From the NCBI RefSeq assembly GCF_004348895.1, contig NZ_RRZK01000019.1, positions 179,628 through 243,627 of the forward strand: a stretch of DNA of 64,000 nt, read 5' to 3'. The notes below the pieces were generated by a model, which searched no databases, had not been told where the DNA came from, and saw only the letters and a program-made list of their open reading frames with translations. A program made the translations under genes and the position numbers. This document shows, one piece after another, positions 37,258 to 46,266 of this stretch (positions are counted from its first letter, which is position 1; each line of letters starts with the position of its first letter). Origin of the DNA: Pseudomonas vancouverensis. Lineage in GTDB: Bacteria; Pseudomonadota; Gammaproteobacteria; Pseudomonadales; Pseudomonadaceae.

Positions 37258-39063
37258 TCAGGCGATGTCTTCGGTCGGGGTGTCGAGGCCCATTGCATGC
37301 AACCGCGAGTAGTAGCCGTTTTGCGTCAGCAACTGCGCGTGGGTCCCGCGTTCGACGATCTGCCCCTGGTCCATGACCAGGATCAGGTCAGCCTTCTCGA
37401 TCGTCGACAGTCGATGCGCGATGACCAGTGTGGTGCGGCCTTTCATGACATGATCCAGCGCCGCCTGAATATGGCGTTCGGATTCGGTATCCAGTGCCGA
37501 GGTGGCCTCGTCGAGAATCAGCAACGGCGCATTCTTCAACAACGCCCGGGCAATCGCCAGACGCTGACGCTGGCCACCGGACAGCAACACGCCGTTTTCA
37601 CCGACCTGGGTATCCAGGCCTTCGGGCAACTGCGAGATGAAGTCCATTGCATAGGCATCCGTCGCCGCCTTCTCGATGTCGGCACGTGGCGCGCCGGCCA
37701 GATCACCATAGGCAATGTTGTTGGCGATGGTGTCGTTGAACAGGGTCACATGCTGCGTCACCTGAGCCACATGCCGGCGCAGGTTGCGCAGGCGGTAATC
37801 TTCGATCTCGACATCATCGAGCAGAATCTCCCCAACTTCATGGTGATAGAAGCGCGGAATCAGGCTGGCCAGGGTTGACTTGCCGCTGCCGGAGCGGCCG
37901 ACCAGCGCAATCATCTGCCCAGGTGCTGCGGTGAAGCTGATGTTCTTCAGCACTTCACGCTCGGTCCCCGGGTAGGAGAAACTCAGGTTGCGTACCTCCA
38001 GGTAGCCATTGACGCGCTCGCGCTCCACGGTACCCAGGTCAACTTCCGGTTCGACGTCCAGCTGCTCGAAAATGCTTTCGGCACCCGCCACCCCTTTCTG
38101 GATGGTCGAGCTGACTTCCGACAACTGGCGGATCGGCTTGGGCAACAGGCCTGCCGCGGTGATGTAGGCCACCAGATCGCCCGCTGTCGCATCCCCGCGC
38201 AGCAGCAATACCAGGAACATCAGCGCGGCCATGGCGGTGTAGATCACCAGTTGCAGCATCGGCGTGTAGACCGCACCGGTCTTGGTCATGCGCAGCTGTT
38301 TGTCGGTGTTGCCCTGGCTGGCGGCGGCAAAACGCTGTTCTTCGTAGCTTTCGCCACCGAAACTGCGCACCACGCGATAGCCCTGGATGGTTTCCGAGGC
38401 TACGTGAGTCACGTCGCCCATGGCCACCTGGATCTTCTTGCTTTGCTTGCGGAATTTTTTGCTGGAGCTGCCCACCATAAAGGCGATCAACGGCAGGATC
38501 GCGAGCATCACGAGCGTCAGTTTCCAGTTCATCCAGATCAGGTAACCGAACAGGAACACCACGGTCAGGCCTTCACGAAAGACCACCTTGATCGCATCGG
38601 TTGCGGCACCGGTGACCATGGTGACGTTGAAGGTGATGCGCGAGATCAGATGCCCGGAGTTGTGGGTATCGAAATAGCGGTTTGGCAGCACCAGCAACTT
38701 GTTGAACAGTTCGACTCGCAGGTCATGCACCAGACCCAGCGAAACTTTCGCCAGGTAATAGTTGCCGAGGAAGGAGCCCAGCCCCTGCCATGCAGCGATC
38801 AGAACGATCAGCAACGGCACGGCCATCAACAGTTGCAGGTCCTTCAGGTACGGGACATTGGGAAAGAGCACGGCTTCCGGGTTGCTCAACCCGTCGACGA
38901 AGTACTTGAGGATCCCGGCCAGCATCGGCTGCGTGGAGGCAAAGATCACGAAGCCCACGATACTCAGCAGGAAAAGGCCGACATAGGGTTTCACGTAACC
39001 CAACAGTCTGAGGTAGATCTTCAGGCTGGAATCCTGTCCCGCTTTGGGCGGTGCTTCACTCAT
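37258..39063 (-). CDS. msbA: lipid A/core flippase MsbA
   Basis: Homodimeric ABC exporter that flips core-lipid A across the inner membrane. In 601 residues it has six membrane helices (about 20-330) followed by a nucleotide-binding domain: Walker A GRSGSGKSTL, signature LSGGQRQRLAIARA, Walker B LLILDEATSALD and the switch His in VIAHRLSTIE. I used the ATG giving MSEAPPKAG over a GTG four codons upstream with no ribosome site. It follows the O-antigen ligase by 15 bp, so both are in one operon. Confidence 0.96.
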   Translation of the reverse strand: MSEAPPKAGQDSSLKIYLRLLGYVKPYVGLFLLSIVGFVIFASTQPMLAGILKYFVDGLSNPEAVLFPNVPYLKDLQLLMAVPLLIVLIAAWQGLGSFLGNYYLAKVSLGLVHDLRVELFNKLLVLPNRYFDTHNSGHLISRITFNVTMVTGAATDAIKVVFREGLTVVFLFGYLIWMNWKLTLVMLAILPLIAFMVGSSSKKFRKQSKKIQVAMGDVTHVASETIQGYRVVRSFGGESYEEQRFAAASQGNTDKQLRMTKTGAVYTPMLQLVIYTAMAALMFLVLLLRGDATAGDLVAYITAAGLLPKPIRQLSEVSSTIQKGVAGAESIFEQLDVEPEVDLGTVERERVNGYLEVRNLSFSYPGTEREVLKNISFTAAPGQMIALVGRSGSGKSTLASLIPRFYHHEVGEILLDDVEIEDYRLRNLRRHVAQVTQHVTLFNDTIANNIAYGDLAGAPRADIEKAATDAYAMDFISQLPEGLDTQVGENGVLLSGGQRQRLAIARALLKNAPLLILDEATSALDTESERHIQAALDHVMKGRTTLVIAHRLSTIEKADLILVMDQGQIVERGTHAQLLTQNGYYSRLHAMGLDTPTEDIA

Positions 39064-39078
39064 CGGAGAGCTCACTGG

Positions 39079-40251
39079 TTAGGAAGAACGCGGAATTTTA
39101 TCACAAGCGCCGGAACTGGCCCGCGCCCATACCAAAACACTGGCCAGGCCTATTGGCAACCAGCTGATGAACCACTCGGCTCTCGGTGTTCCATTCAGGC
39201 TGGCCGCATCGAACTGCATCGCCAGAGTGGAGAAAACCCAGATCCCGATGACACCTTGGGCATAGTAGGTTTCCCTGACTTTCCAGGCCTCACGCAAAAT
39301 GCCGAACCATACCGCAGCCCACAACAGTAATCCGGGGATCCCCAGCATGATGGTGACATGGGTGAACAAGTTGTGAGCGTGATCAAAGTACAGGCCTTCG
39401 GCGAACACTTTGTAGTCAGCGCCAAGCCCCAGGCCGGTCCATGGGTGCTGGGCAATAATGTGCAGACTGGACATGAATATCTGCGGACGGAAGGACGCGC
39501 CACGCGACAACATCAGCGCCTCCATCACCCAAAACGCCAACACCGCTACCACCAAGGCACAGGCGGCCACGATACGGCTGCGCCGGTCGCGACACCAGAT
39601 CGGCATGGCGAGCAGAGAGAACAGCAACGCCAGGGCGGCGCCCCGGCTCTGGCTCAACAGTACGAATGCACTTAAGAAGGCGAATGCCAACGCCCAGACT
39701 GGCAGCAGATATCGCGAACGCGGCAGCCAGTGGATAAGCCATACGGCGGCCACGCCAAGCACATAACCGCCCAGAATCGGATGGGCCAATTCGCCCAACC
39801 CCTCGGCGCGCCCACTCCAGCCATTGCCATTGATCACATAGAACTTGATGATCGCGACCAGCGCCGTCAGTGCCAGGCCTATGCCACCCCACTGCATGAC
39901 CCGTACCACCTGCTGCCAGCGACCATCGGCAAACACAGGAAAGAACAGCAGGAACACCAGGATGTACAGCACGCGCTTGTACTCACGGGAAGGGTCATCC
40001 ACGTTCGTCCATAAAAGACTGATCATCGACCAGACAATCAGACAGAATAACGGCAGATAGATCCAGCGCTGCTCGTACAAAAGCTCCTTTAACCGCGCAC
40101 GTGCGGGCCACGCCATCGCCATGGCCGGCAACCAGAGAAATGCCACCAACCCTTGCTGGTAGAGTTTGTTGGTAGGCGCAACGGCGATGGCCAGAAGAAA
40201 CCACAACAGCCCCATCGACATCCATACTTGCGCCCAGCGCGATGATTGCAT
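39079..40251 (-). CDS. waaL: O-antigen ligase (WaaL-like, Wzy_C)
   Basis: A polytopic inner-membrane protein of 390 residues with about 10-12 helices. In the C-terminal half it has the large periplasmic loop typical of Wzy_C/WaaL proteins (SRGASFRPQIFMSSLHII, HPWTGLGLG and HAHNLFTHV, where the His-rich segment is the ligase signature). WaaL transfers undecaprenyl-linked O-polysaccharide onto core-lipid A in the periplasm. The start selected has a GGGAG site 8 nt upstream; the frame is open further upstream but runs into the divergent promoter region. It is next to msbA, as in other pseudomonads. Confidence 0.85.
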   Translation of the reverse strand: MQSSRWAQVWMSMGLLWFLLAIAVAPTNKLYQQGLVAFLWLPAMAMAWPARARLKELLYEQRWIYLPLFCLIVWSMISLLWTNVDDPSREYKRVLYILVFLLFFPVFADGRWQQVVRVMQWGGIGLALTALVAIIKFYVINGNGWSGRAEGLGELAHPILGGYVLGVAAVWLIHWLPRSRYLLPVWALAFAFLSAFVLLSQSRGAALALLFSLLAMPIWCRDRRSRIVAACALVVAVLAFWVMEALMLSRGASFRPQIFMSSLHIIAQHPWTGLGLGADYKVFAEGLYFDHAHNLFTHVTIMLGIPGLLLWAAVWFGILREAWKVRETYYAQGVIGIWVFSTLAMQFDAASLNGTPRAEWFISWLPIGLASVLVWARASSGACDKIPRSS

Positions 40252-40359
40252 CAAATTGCTCCCGAGAGGTTCACGCCCCAAACCGGCATGGTTAAAACTG
40301 TAACTTTTCGGCATCATTGCCCGCCGACGTACCCTGCCATTCGAACAAGGCTTTCCACG

Positions 40360-40965
40360 ATGCAATGCTCCCGGCTTCCGCAAGCCGCTCTAAATCAATT
40401 GATTGAAGGCGCCAGAGTACTGGAGGCCGATAGCTTCGGCCCGAAAGTCTACCTGTTGCAGGATGGGAATATCCTCAAACTGTTCCGACGCAAGCGTATT
40501 TTTTCTTCCGCATTGTTTCGACCCTACTCGAAACGCTTCATCGACAATGCTGTAGAACTGCAAAAACGCGGTGTACCGACCTTCAGAGTCTTGCAGTTCC
40601 ATCGACTGGACACACCAGGCATGACGGCTGTGCTTTATCAGCCTCTGCCGGGGGAAACCTTGAGCCAGATTGCCCGCAAGCCAGGCTTTACCTGGCAACA
40701 GGGGTTACCGGCACTGGTCGGTTTGATACGCAGCCTGCACACGGCGGGGATTTACTTTCGCTCATTGCACCTGGGCAATATCGTTGTCACGCCGGACAAC
40801 CAGATGGGACTGATCGATGTAGCGGACATGCGCTTTACGCGGGCGCCATTGCCCAAGCGCTTGGTCAAACGCAACCTGCAGCACTTCGCGCGCTATATTG
40901 CACGCGAAAACCTGAACGACAGCTTTCCAATGCAGGCGCTCGAACAGGCCGTACTGTCCTCATGA
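40360..40965 (+). CDS. LPS-core kinase-fold protein with atypical catalytic loop
   Basis: A 201-residue cytoplasmic protein of the LPS/toluene-tolerance kinase fold. The nucleotide-binding Lys is probably K40 (NILKLFRRK). The catalytic loop reads FRSLHLGNIVV (133-143) where HGDLHxGN is expected, so the catalytic Asp is replaced by Ser135; the metal-binding Asp is retained in GLIDVADMRF (D153). A PAO1 gene lies in the same divergent position to waaL (PA4998). It could be an inactive regulator or use a shifted residue. The start ATG follows a CGAACAAGG-type leader; the frame extends 38 codons upstream across the waaL promoter. It is convergent with, and overlaps by 6 bp, the next gene. Confidence 0.72.
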   Translation: MQCSRLPQAALNQLIEGARVLEADSFGPKVYLLQDGNILKLFRRKRIFSSALFRPYSKRFIDNAVELQKRGVPTFRVLQFHRLDTPGMTAVLYQPLPGETLSQIARKPGFTWQQGLPALVGLIRSLHTAGIYFRSLHLGNIVVTPDNQMGLIDVADMRFTRAPLPKRLVKRNLQHFARYIARENLNDSFPMQALEQAVLSS

Positions 40966-42054
40966 GAGCAGGGCGCGGGCTGTCCGGCTAAAGCGCTGCC
41001 AGGCCTGATCAGGCGCGAGCGCCTGATACTGCTCGGCCGCAACCGATTCGGCAGGAACACTGAATGCCCGCACGATCAGATCACTCCAGGCCTTGACGTC
41101 ATCAGCCGGGGCATACCAACCCGTGCCCGCCAATTGTTCGCGAAACACCGCGAGTTCACTCGACAACACGGGAACACCGGCCATCACCGCCTCTTGCATG
41201 GTCAGGCCCAGGCCTTCCTCCCGCGAAGGAATGGCGACCCAGTCAAACGCCCGATAGAGTCTGGCTGCATCGTTCAAATGACCCGGTAACGAGACGTTGC
41301 CCCTCAACCCCAGACGATCGACTTGTGCCTCAAGGGCGGAACGCGCCGGGCCTTCGCCAATGATGACCAGGCGCAGATCGGGTTGGCGCCTGACGGCTTC
41401 GGCAAAAGCGTCGAGCAGGCAGGTAAAACCCTTCTTCGAGACCAGCCGCCCCACTGTCCCCAGTACTGGCGCACTGTCCAGAGGCAAACCCAACCGGGCC
41501 CGTGCGTCGTCTCTGGAGAGCGCCTCAGTACGGTAAATGACCGGATCATAGGCACTGCGCAGCGCCAGGACGGGTAGCTGGAGACTGCGGCTCAACGACT
41601 CGGCAAGGGTGTTCGAGACGGCCGTCATTTTCAACTGTGCCGCCGGAAAGCGTTGAAACAGCAATTTATCCGCTGCACTCAGGCGGGTAGAACTGTGAAA
41701 AATAACCACCACCCGAACATGCGGCATCGATTTGAGTATCGGCAGCAGCGCGCGTGCCACGCCCATGCCATCGAGCAATAACACATGGGCCTCACTGTCC
41801 TGCAAAGCGTGGCGAAATCCGGCCTGCATCCACGGCTTCGCCAGCCGCCAGAAATGGCGACCCTTCAGGCGGGCGGATGATAATCGCCACTCCCGAATCT
41901 CCCCGACATTCGCCTCACACCCCGATGCGGTCCCCTGAAGCAGCCACGTCTTGATTGGCGAGGAAGACTCAGCCTGGGCCAGAATCTGCTGATGGACCTT
42001 GTGAATGGAGGCAAAGGGAGCACCGCCAGCCCACATAACATTCAAAATACTCAT
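40960..42054 (-). CDS. glycosyltransferase family 4 (Ssg-like position)
   Basis: A 364-residue GT-B glycosyltransferase. The donor domain has VLGTVGRLVSKKGF, VIIGEGPARS and the E-x7-E motif SREEGLGLTMQEAVMAGVPV. PAO1 carries the GT Ssg (PA5001) at the corresponding place between waaL and dnpA, a gene needed for normal O-antigen. The likely job is addition of an outer-core or initiating O-chain sugar on the cytoplasmic face. The ATG used gives MSILNVMWAGGAP. The linked sugar cannot be deduced. Confidence 0.82.
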   Translation of the reverse strand: MSILNVMWAGGAPFASIHKVHQQILAQAESSSPIKTWLLQGTASGCEANVGEIREWRLSSARLKGRHFWRLAKPWMQAGFRHALQDSEAHVLLLDGMGVARALLPILKSMPHVRVVVIFHSSTRLSAADKLLFQRFPAAQLKMTAVSNTLAESLSRSLQLPVLALRSAYDPVIYRTEALSRDDARARLGLPLDSAPVLGTVGRLVSKKGFTCLLDAFAEAVRRQPDLRLVIIGEGPARSALEAQVDRLGLRGNVSLPGHLNDAARLYRAFDWVAIPSREEGLGLTMQEAVMAGVPVLSSELAVFREQLAGTGWYAPADDVKAWSDLIVRAFSVPAESVAAEQYQALAPDQAWQRFSRTARALLS

Positions 42055-42102
42055 AGGGCAAATAGCCAATGCACGGGGTTCTGAATACAAGCTGCAGCGC
42101 TA

Positions 42103-42864
42103 TCAGTTGACAACCCAACCAATGCAGACTCCCAGCAATAAAAATAATGCAAGCTTCAACCGCTCGCGACGACTGCGCCTAGCCTTGCGTTGACGCTCGA
42201 CAGACGTTTGTACATGCAGGCCGAAACCTATGTGCATGACGGCGTCAGCTTCCAGCGTCAGCGCTGCCAAATTCAACGCTGCGTAACGCTCTGACAACGC
42301 CTTTTCACCACTGTGCCCGGAAAAAGGCGCACACAACCGATATTCCCTGATTCGACGCAACCCTGGGTTCAGCGAAAAACCCTGCCACTCCGGTTTATCG
42401 GAGATTAGCGGGTAGCACGCCACTGCGTCGATGACTTGACGTGGCCCAAGACTGATATAGGGACTATGGACCTGCAGATCATAAATATAGCTGCGCAGCC
42501 AAACCTGCAAGATATCCGGGCGCGATTCAAGAATCGTCATGGAGTCCTCAACAAACCCCGGACGATAGAAGCGCCAGTCATCCTCGCAATGGAAAATGTA
42601 AGGTGTCTTGACGTGCTCGTATGCCAGATCGATGGACGCCAACTGGCCAAGCTTCGGGCGATTGACGAACACTGTGCAGTGATCCTTCCAATGCGCCGGA
42701 ATGACCTCTTGCACCTTTTCATCGCCCGAATCTTCGGTAATGAATACTTCGCGAATGGCAGCCGTATTGAATTGGTCGAAGCTCTCGAGCGTTGCCTTGA
42801 GCAGATCCAGCCGGCCACAGCTGGTGACGACCAATGTGATGTTACTGTCGTGGGAAAAGCGCAC
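42103..42864 (-). CDS. GT-A fold glycosyltransferase with C-terminal membrane helix
   Basis: A 253-residue protein starting at GTG. The N terminus NITLVVTSCGRLDLLKATL is a family-2-type start, and FHCEDDWRFY supplies the EDD metal/nucleotide motif (about residue 93). It ends in a basic stretch (RKARRSRRERLK) followed by one hydrophobic helix (LALFLLLGVCIGWVV), so it is anchored by its tail to the inner membrane. It lies between two other glycosyltransferase genes with 48- and 55-bp gaps. PAO1 has WapR (PA5000) near here, but I cannot assert orthology. Confidence 0.75.
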   Translation of the reverse strand: MRFSHDSNITLVVTSCGRLDLLKATLESFDQFNTAAIREVFITEDSGDEKVQEVIPAHWKDHCTVFVNRPKLGQLASIDLAYEHVKTPYIFHCEDDWRFYRPGFVEDSMTILESRPDILQVWLRSYIYDLQVHSPYISLGPRQVIDAVACYPLISDKPEWQGFSLNPGLRRIREYRLCAPFSGHSGEKALSERYAALNLAALTLEADAVMHIGFGLHVQTSVERQRKARRSRRERLKLALFLLLGVCIGWVVN

Positions 42865-42919
42865 TTGATTCTCAATAAGATTTAAAATGCCAGCAATATC
42901 AATTGCCCACTAACGCTTG

Positions 42920-43876
42920 TCAAATTCCCATTTTCAATCGAATGCGTTCCATCATGCTCAACGGCGCACGGGGACGCAGAGGCGGCTCAAGCTCCTCGAC
43001 TATTCGCTGCCCAATCCGCGCAAAGCTGAATTGGCTCACAGCCAGGTCACGGCCATTGAGCGCAATGCGTTGCGACAGCTCGGGGTCAGCACGCAGCCTT
43101 GCCAGTTTTTCCTGTAATTGTGGAATATCGCGATAAAACACCACGTTGTGCATGTCTTCAAGGCCCAGCGCACGGTTTTCTTCTGCACCTTGATCATAGG
43201 CCAACAATACACACCCACAGGCCATGGCTTCGAAGTTCTTGATCATGAACTCGCCCATGCCGACGTCGGCGCTGACAAAAAAACGAATTCGGTTGAGCGT
43301 ATCGCAGTACTCTTCGCCGGACTTGGTCCGGGTCACCACCAGCGACTCGACGCGTCCCAATTCGTCCAGTAAGGCCTTGCGACCGCTGTAGGCAACACTG
43401 TTTGTGCTGCCGACGAATGCCAGTTCGATATCCCGCTCACGACCCTGGTCCTGTAGCAGCGTCTGGTCATAGCCTTTGGGCACGAACACCGCATCGAAAC
43501 CTTCCCCGCGCAAACGCTCGGACACGACAAATCCGGAACTGATCACCCGCGCCCACGGCAGGCGACGGTAGTGCGCGCTGAACTTGCCGGTGTATTTGCA
43601 GGGGATGTAGTTCTGGTAGGCGTCGTGTTCGAGAATCACCAGATTGGGAACGGTACGGATAAAGCCGGCCTGACGGATTTCCTGCTTGAAACGCAGGAAG
43701 AACACAATACGGTCATACCGTGACACATCGACTTCACGGCGGAAGTAACCGCGCAAGTCGCGCTGTTCGGCACTGCTCAACCAACGCAGATCGCACTCGC
43801 AGTGAGCCGCGACACCGTCGTACAAACGGTCCAGGATGGCCCGCTGATCTTTCTGTACCAGAAATAGAACTTTCAT
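42920..43876 (-). CDS. glycosyltransferase (CgeB/GT1-like)
   Basis: A 318-residue cytoplasmic GT-B protein. The N-terminal part has FLRFKQEIRQAGFIRTVPN; the C-terminal donor domain has IELAFVGSTNSVAYSGRKAL, RFFVSADVGMGEFMIKNFEAMACGCV and FYRDIPQLQEKLARLRADPE, the pattern of CgeB-type glycosyltransferases (Glyco_trans_1_2). The ATG used gives MKVLFLVQKD. It is 84 bp after dnpA on the same strand and is presumably an outer-core or O-antigen enzyme particular to this lineage. Confidence 0.78.
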   Translation of the reverse strand: MKVLFLVQKDQRAILDRLYDGVAAHCECDLRWLSSAEQRDLRGYFRREVDVSRYDRIVFFLRFKQEIRQAGFIRTVPNLVILEHDAYQNYIPCKYTGKFSAHYRRLPWARVISSGFVVSERLRGEGFDAVFVPKGYDQTLLQDQGRERDIELAFVGSTNSVAYSGRKALLDELGRVESLVVTRTKSGEEYCDTLNRIRFFVSADVGMGEFMIKNFEAMACGCVLLAYDQGAEENRALGLEDMHNVVFYRDIPQLQEKLARLRADPELSQRIALNGRDLAVSQFSFARIGQRIVEELEPPLRPRAPLSMMERIRLKMGI

Positions 43877-43960
43877 CGTCTTCCTTGCCGCAACAGGCAA
43901 ACCGGGCAAACCTGAAATCGTCACGGCTCAGAGGCGGACGTCTTTCAAACCTTTAACATC

Positions 43961-45373
43961 TTACAAGCGCCAGAACAGCTCATGACGGCGGACAGCCTTG
44001 CGAAAAAACTCGTTTTCGCCAAATGGTGAGCCGGAGCGACCGGCCAGCAAGCGCTGCAATCCTCGACGCAAACGCCGCTTGAACGGCGCCCGCGGTTGCA
44101 AGTCGTGCATCATGCCAAGCGCCATGGCCTTGTCACACTGCAACGGACGGTCAAGCGCCAGGCACCAGGGATGCAGCGGCTGATTCGCTTCAAACAGCGG
44201 CGGCAATGTGATGCCGGCACCGGTGTCGCCCATCGGCCAGCGGTCGTTGTCATGCAAATGGTTGGCATAGCCCAACAAAGTCGGCTGCCAGTCAAGACCT
44301 TGCAAGGCTTCGATGACCGCCGCCTGCGCACAGATATGATCCGGGTGCGGATCCAGGACCGGGTGCGGCAGCACGATCACCTCCGGCTGCGCCCGTAGTA
44401 ACAGCTCACGCAGATCAGCCAACAGGTTGTTCCAGGTCGGCGCACCGTCGACATCCCCCGGTAGCGCAAAAGCATTCAATTGGCGGAACGGACGCGTGTC
44501 ACTCATGTCCGCTTCCCGAGATCCCACAGGCGTAGCGGGTGCAGCCCGCATGGCCGGCAATTGCAGGCAGAAATACCCCAACTGCACGCAATGCGCCTCG
44601 GGCACACCGGCCCAGCGTGGCACGGCAATGCTGTCCCAGGCGCGCAGACGCCCCTTCAATCGGGCTGCCTCGACCTTGCCCAGCCCCATCTGCTGGTAGT
44701 GTTCAGCTTCGATTTCGCCAGCCGTGAGGGTGACGATCCAGGCTTCGTCAGCCTGACTGTACAAGCCATACGCCGCCAGCTCGGCATCATCGGCATGCGG
44801 AGCGATGACCATGACCCGCTGACGACGGTAATCCGGGTGTTCGAATGCCCACAGGACCGGCTCGCCAAGCAGTCGACAGAAGCGCCCACGCAGACGCAAC
44901 TCCCCGCGCGACAACACTGGCGCCTGACCGCTGAGATTGAGGTAGCGCAGGCCATCAACGCCGCGCTCGAAGGTTTGCCGGTCGGGATTATCACCACCGT
45001 TCAACTCCACCAGCGGATCGAAGAAGCGACCCAGCCAGGTGCTTTTCACCCGTATAGCCAGCACCAGCGTCGCCGCTTCAACCAGCATGACCCCGTCATC
45101 CAGCCGCAGGTGCTCACCGTTGAGATGCACCTTGGGCTGAGGTGTATAGGGAGGAAAGCTGTACTGGTAGTCGTCGCCTGGCGAATAGAAAAGATGATCG
45201 GCGAACCAGGCTTCGTGGGCGACCCAGGCCAGTACCGCAAGTACCGGCACCAACCACCAGGCCACCAGCACACCGGCGATCAGCAGCAACGCCAGGGTGA
45301 TCAACAGACCGATTCGTTTATTGCGCCGATGGCGCTTGAGCAATTGCTGTTTACGGCTCATGGCTTGACTCAT
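43961..45373 (-). CDS. dnpA: PIG-L family de-N-acetylase DnpA
   Basis: A 470-residue protein with two N-terminal membrane helices (about 17-55), an unassigned domain, then a PIG-L/LmbE deacetylase domain. Its zinc motif is PHADDAELAAYG and a second motif is HPVLDPHPDHICAQ. P. aeruginosa DnpA (PA5002) lies in the same cluster and affects fluoroquinolone persistence; it presumably removes an acetyl group from a core or O-chain amino sugar. Its ATG overlaps the mig-14 stop by 4 nt (ATGA), which decides the start. Confidence 0.88.
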   Translation of the reverse strand: MSQAMSRKQQLLKRHRRNKRIGLLITLALLLIAGVLVAWWLVPVLAVLAWVAHEAWFADHLFYSPGDDYQYSFPPYTPQPKVHLNGEHLRLDDGVMLVEAATLVLAIRVKSTWLGRFFDPLVELNGGDNPDRQTFERGVDGLRYLNLSGQAPVLSRGELRLRGRFCRLLGEPVLWAFEHPDYRRQRVMVIAPHADDAELAAYGLYSQADEAWIVTLTAGEIEAEHYQQMGLGKVEAARLKGRLRAWDSIAVPRWAGVPEAHCVQLGYFCLQLPAMRAAPATPVGSREADMSDTRPFRQLNAFALPGDVDGAPTWNNLLADLRELLLRAQPEVIVLPHPVLDPHPDHICAQAAVIEALQGLDWQPTLLGYANHLHDNDRWPMGDTGAGITLPPLFEANQPLHPWCLALDRPLQCDKAMALGMMHDLQPRAPFKRRLRRGLQRLLAGRSGSPFGENEFFRKAVRRHELFWRL

Positions 45374-46266
45374 ACGGTGAAGACCGGCACAGGGTTGCAC
45401 CAGCGATCCTTGTATTCGCGATCAGCGCGACCAAAGGAAAACCGCAGCGGTTTGTCCTGCGCGCGAGCATGCTCCCACGCGCTTTGCGTGTTGAGAAAGC
45501 TCAACACGCTGCCGGGACTGAATTCACGGGTTTGCGGATCGACACCACCGTTGACGTACTCGACGCTGATCCACTGCGGGGTTTCGACGCGATACACCAG
45601 TTGAATCGCGATCGGCGCATCGTTGAGGAAAATCACCGAGCCAATCAGCCACTCACGCAGCAACTCGATGACCTCGGCCATGCGCGCGGCGCCTGTTGCG
45701 GCAAAGCCCCAACGGCGCTGGAACAGGTCGCAGTACATCGCCGCCAATTCTGCACTGGAGAACTCGGAGACCGGCCGCACCACACCGCCGGCCTCCTCCA
45801 GCAGGCGCAACTCGCGACGCTGGTTGTAGCGAAACTTCTTCGACAGCTCTTCCGGCGTGCGGGCCATGGCCAGTTGCTCGGTCTGCAACCTGATACCGGT
45901 GAAGCGCCCTTCATTCAGCGCCGACAAGTAACGACCGCGATGCCGCAAGGCGGCTTGCGCATCCGGCGCTGCAGGCAGGATGATCTCGGCATTACCCAGA
46001 TCGAACAGGCCTTTTTTACCGCGGCGCTTGAGCACGTCCTTGGACAAGGCCAGGTCGCGCCCCCAGGTAGGAATGGCGGCCTTGATGTCGCCGTTTTGCG
46101 TCCAGGCCAGGTAACGCACCGGAATGTCGGCCAGTTTCGCCAGCCGCTCGATCACCTGGGGATGAGTGGCGACGCTGCCGCCGTAACGCTGCCAGGTTTC
46201 AGCGTAAGTGGCGGCATCAACCACCGCCCAGCCACGTTCACGCCAGCCTTGGAATCGGTTGAGCAT
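45370..46266 (-). CDS. mig-14: Mig-14-like antimicrobial-peptide resistance protein
   Basis: A 298-residue protein of the Mig-14 family. It has a GNAT-like C-terminal half with SKKFRYNQRRELRLLEEAGG, IAIQLVYRVETPQWISVEYVNGG and FSFGRADREYKDRW. Mig-14 in Salmonella and P. aeruginosa contributes to polymyxin/cathelicidin resistance. The acyl- or aminoacyl-transferase role is inferred from the fold. It overlaps wapH by one base (TGATG) and dnpA by four. Confidence 0.88.
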   Translation of the reverse strand: MLNRFQGWRERGWAVVDAATYAETWQRYGGSVATHPQVIERLAKLADIPVRYLAWTQNGDIKAAIPTWGRDLALSKDVLKRRGKKGLFDLGNAEIILPAAPDAQAALRHRGRYLSALNEGRFTGIRLQTEQLAMARTPEELSKKFRYNQRRELRLLEEAGGVVRPVSEFSSAELAAMYCDLFQRRWGFAATGAARMAEVIELLREWLIGSVIFLNDAPIAIQLVYRVETPQWISVEYVNGGVDPQTREFSPGSVLSFLNTQSAWEHARAQDKPLRFSFGRADREYKDRWCNPVPVFTV

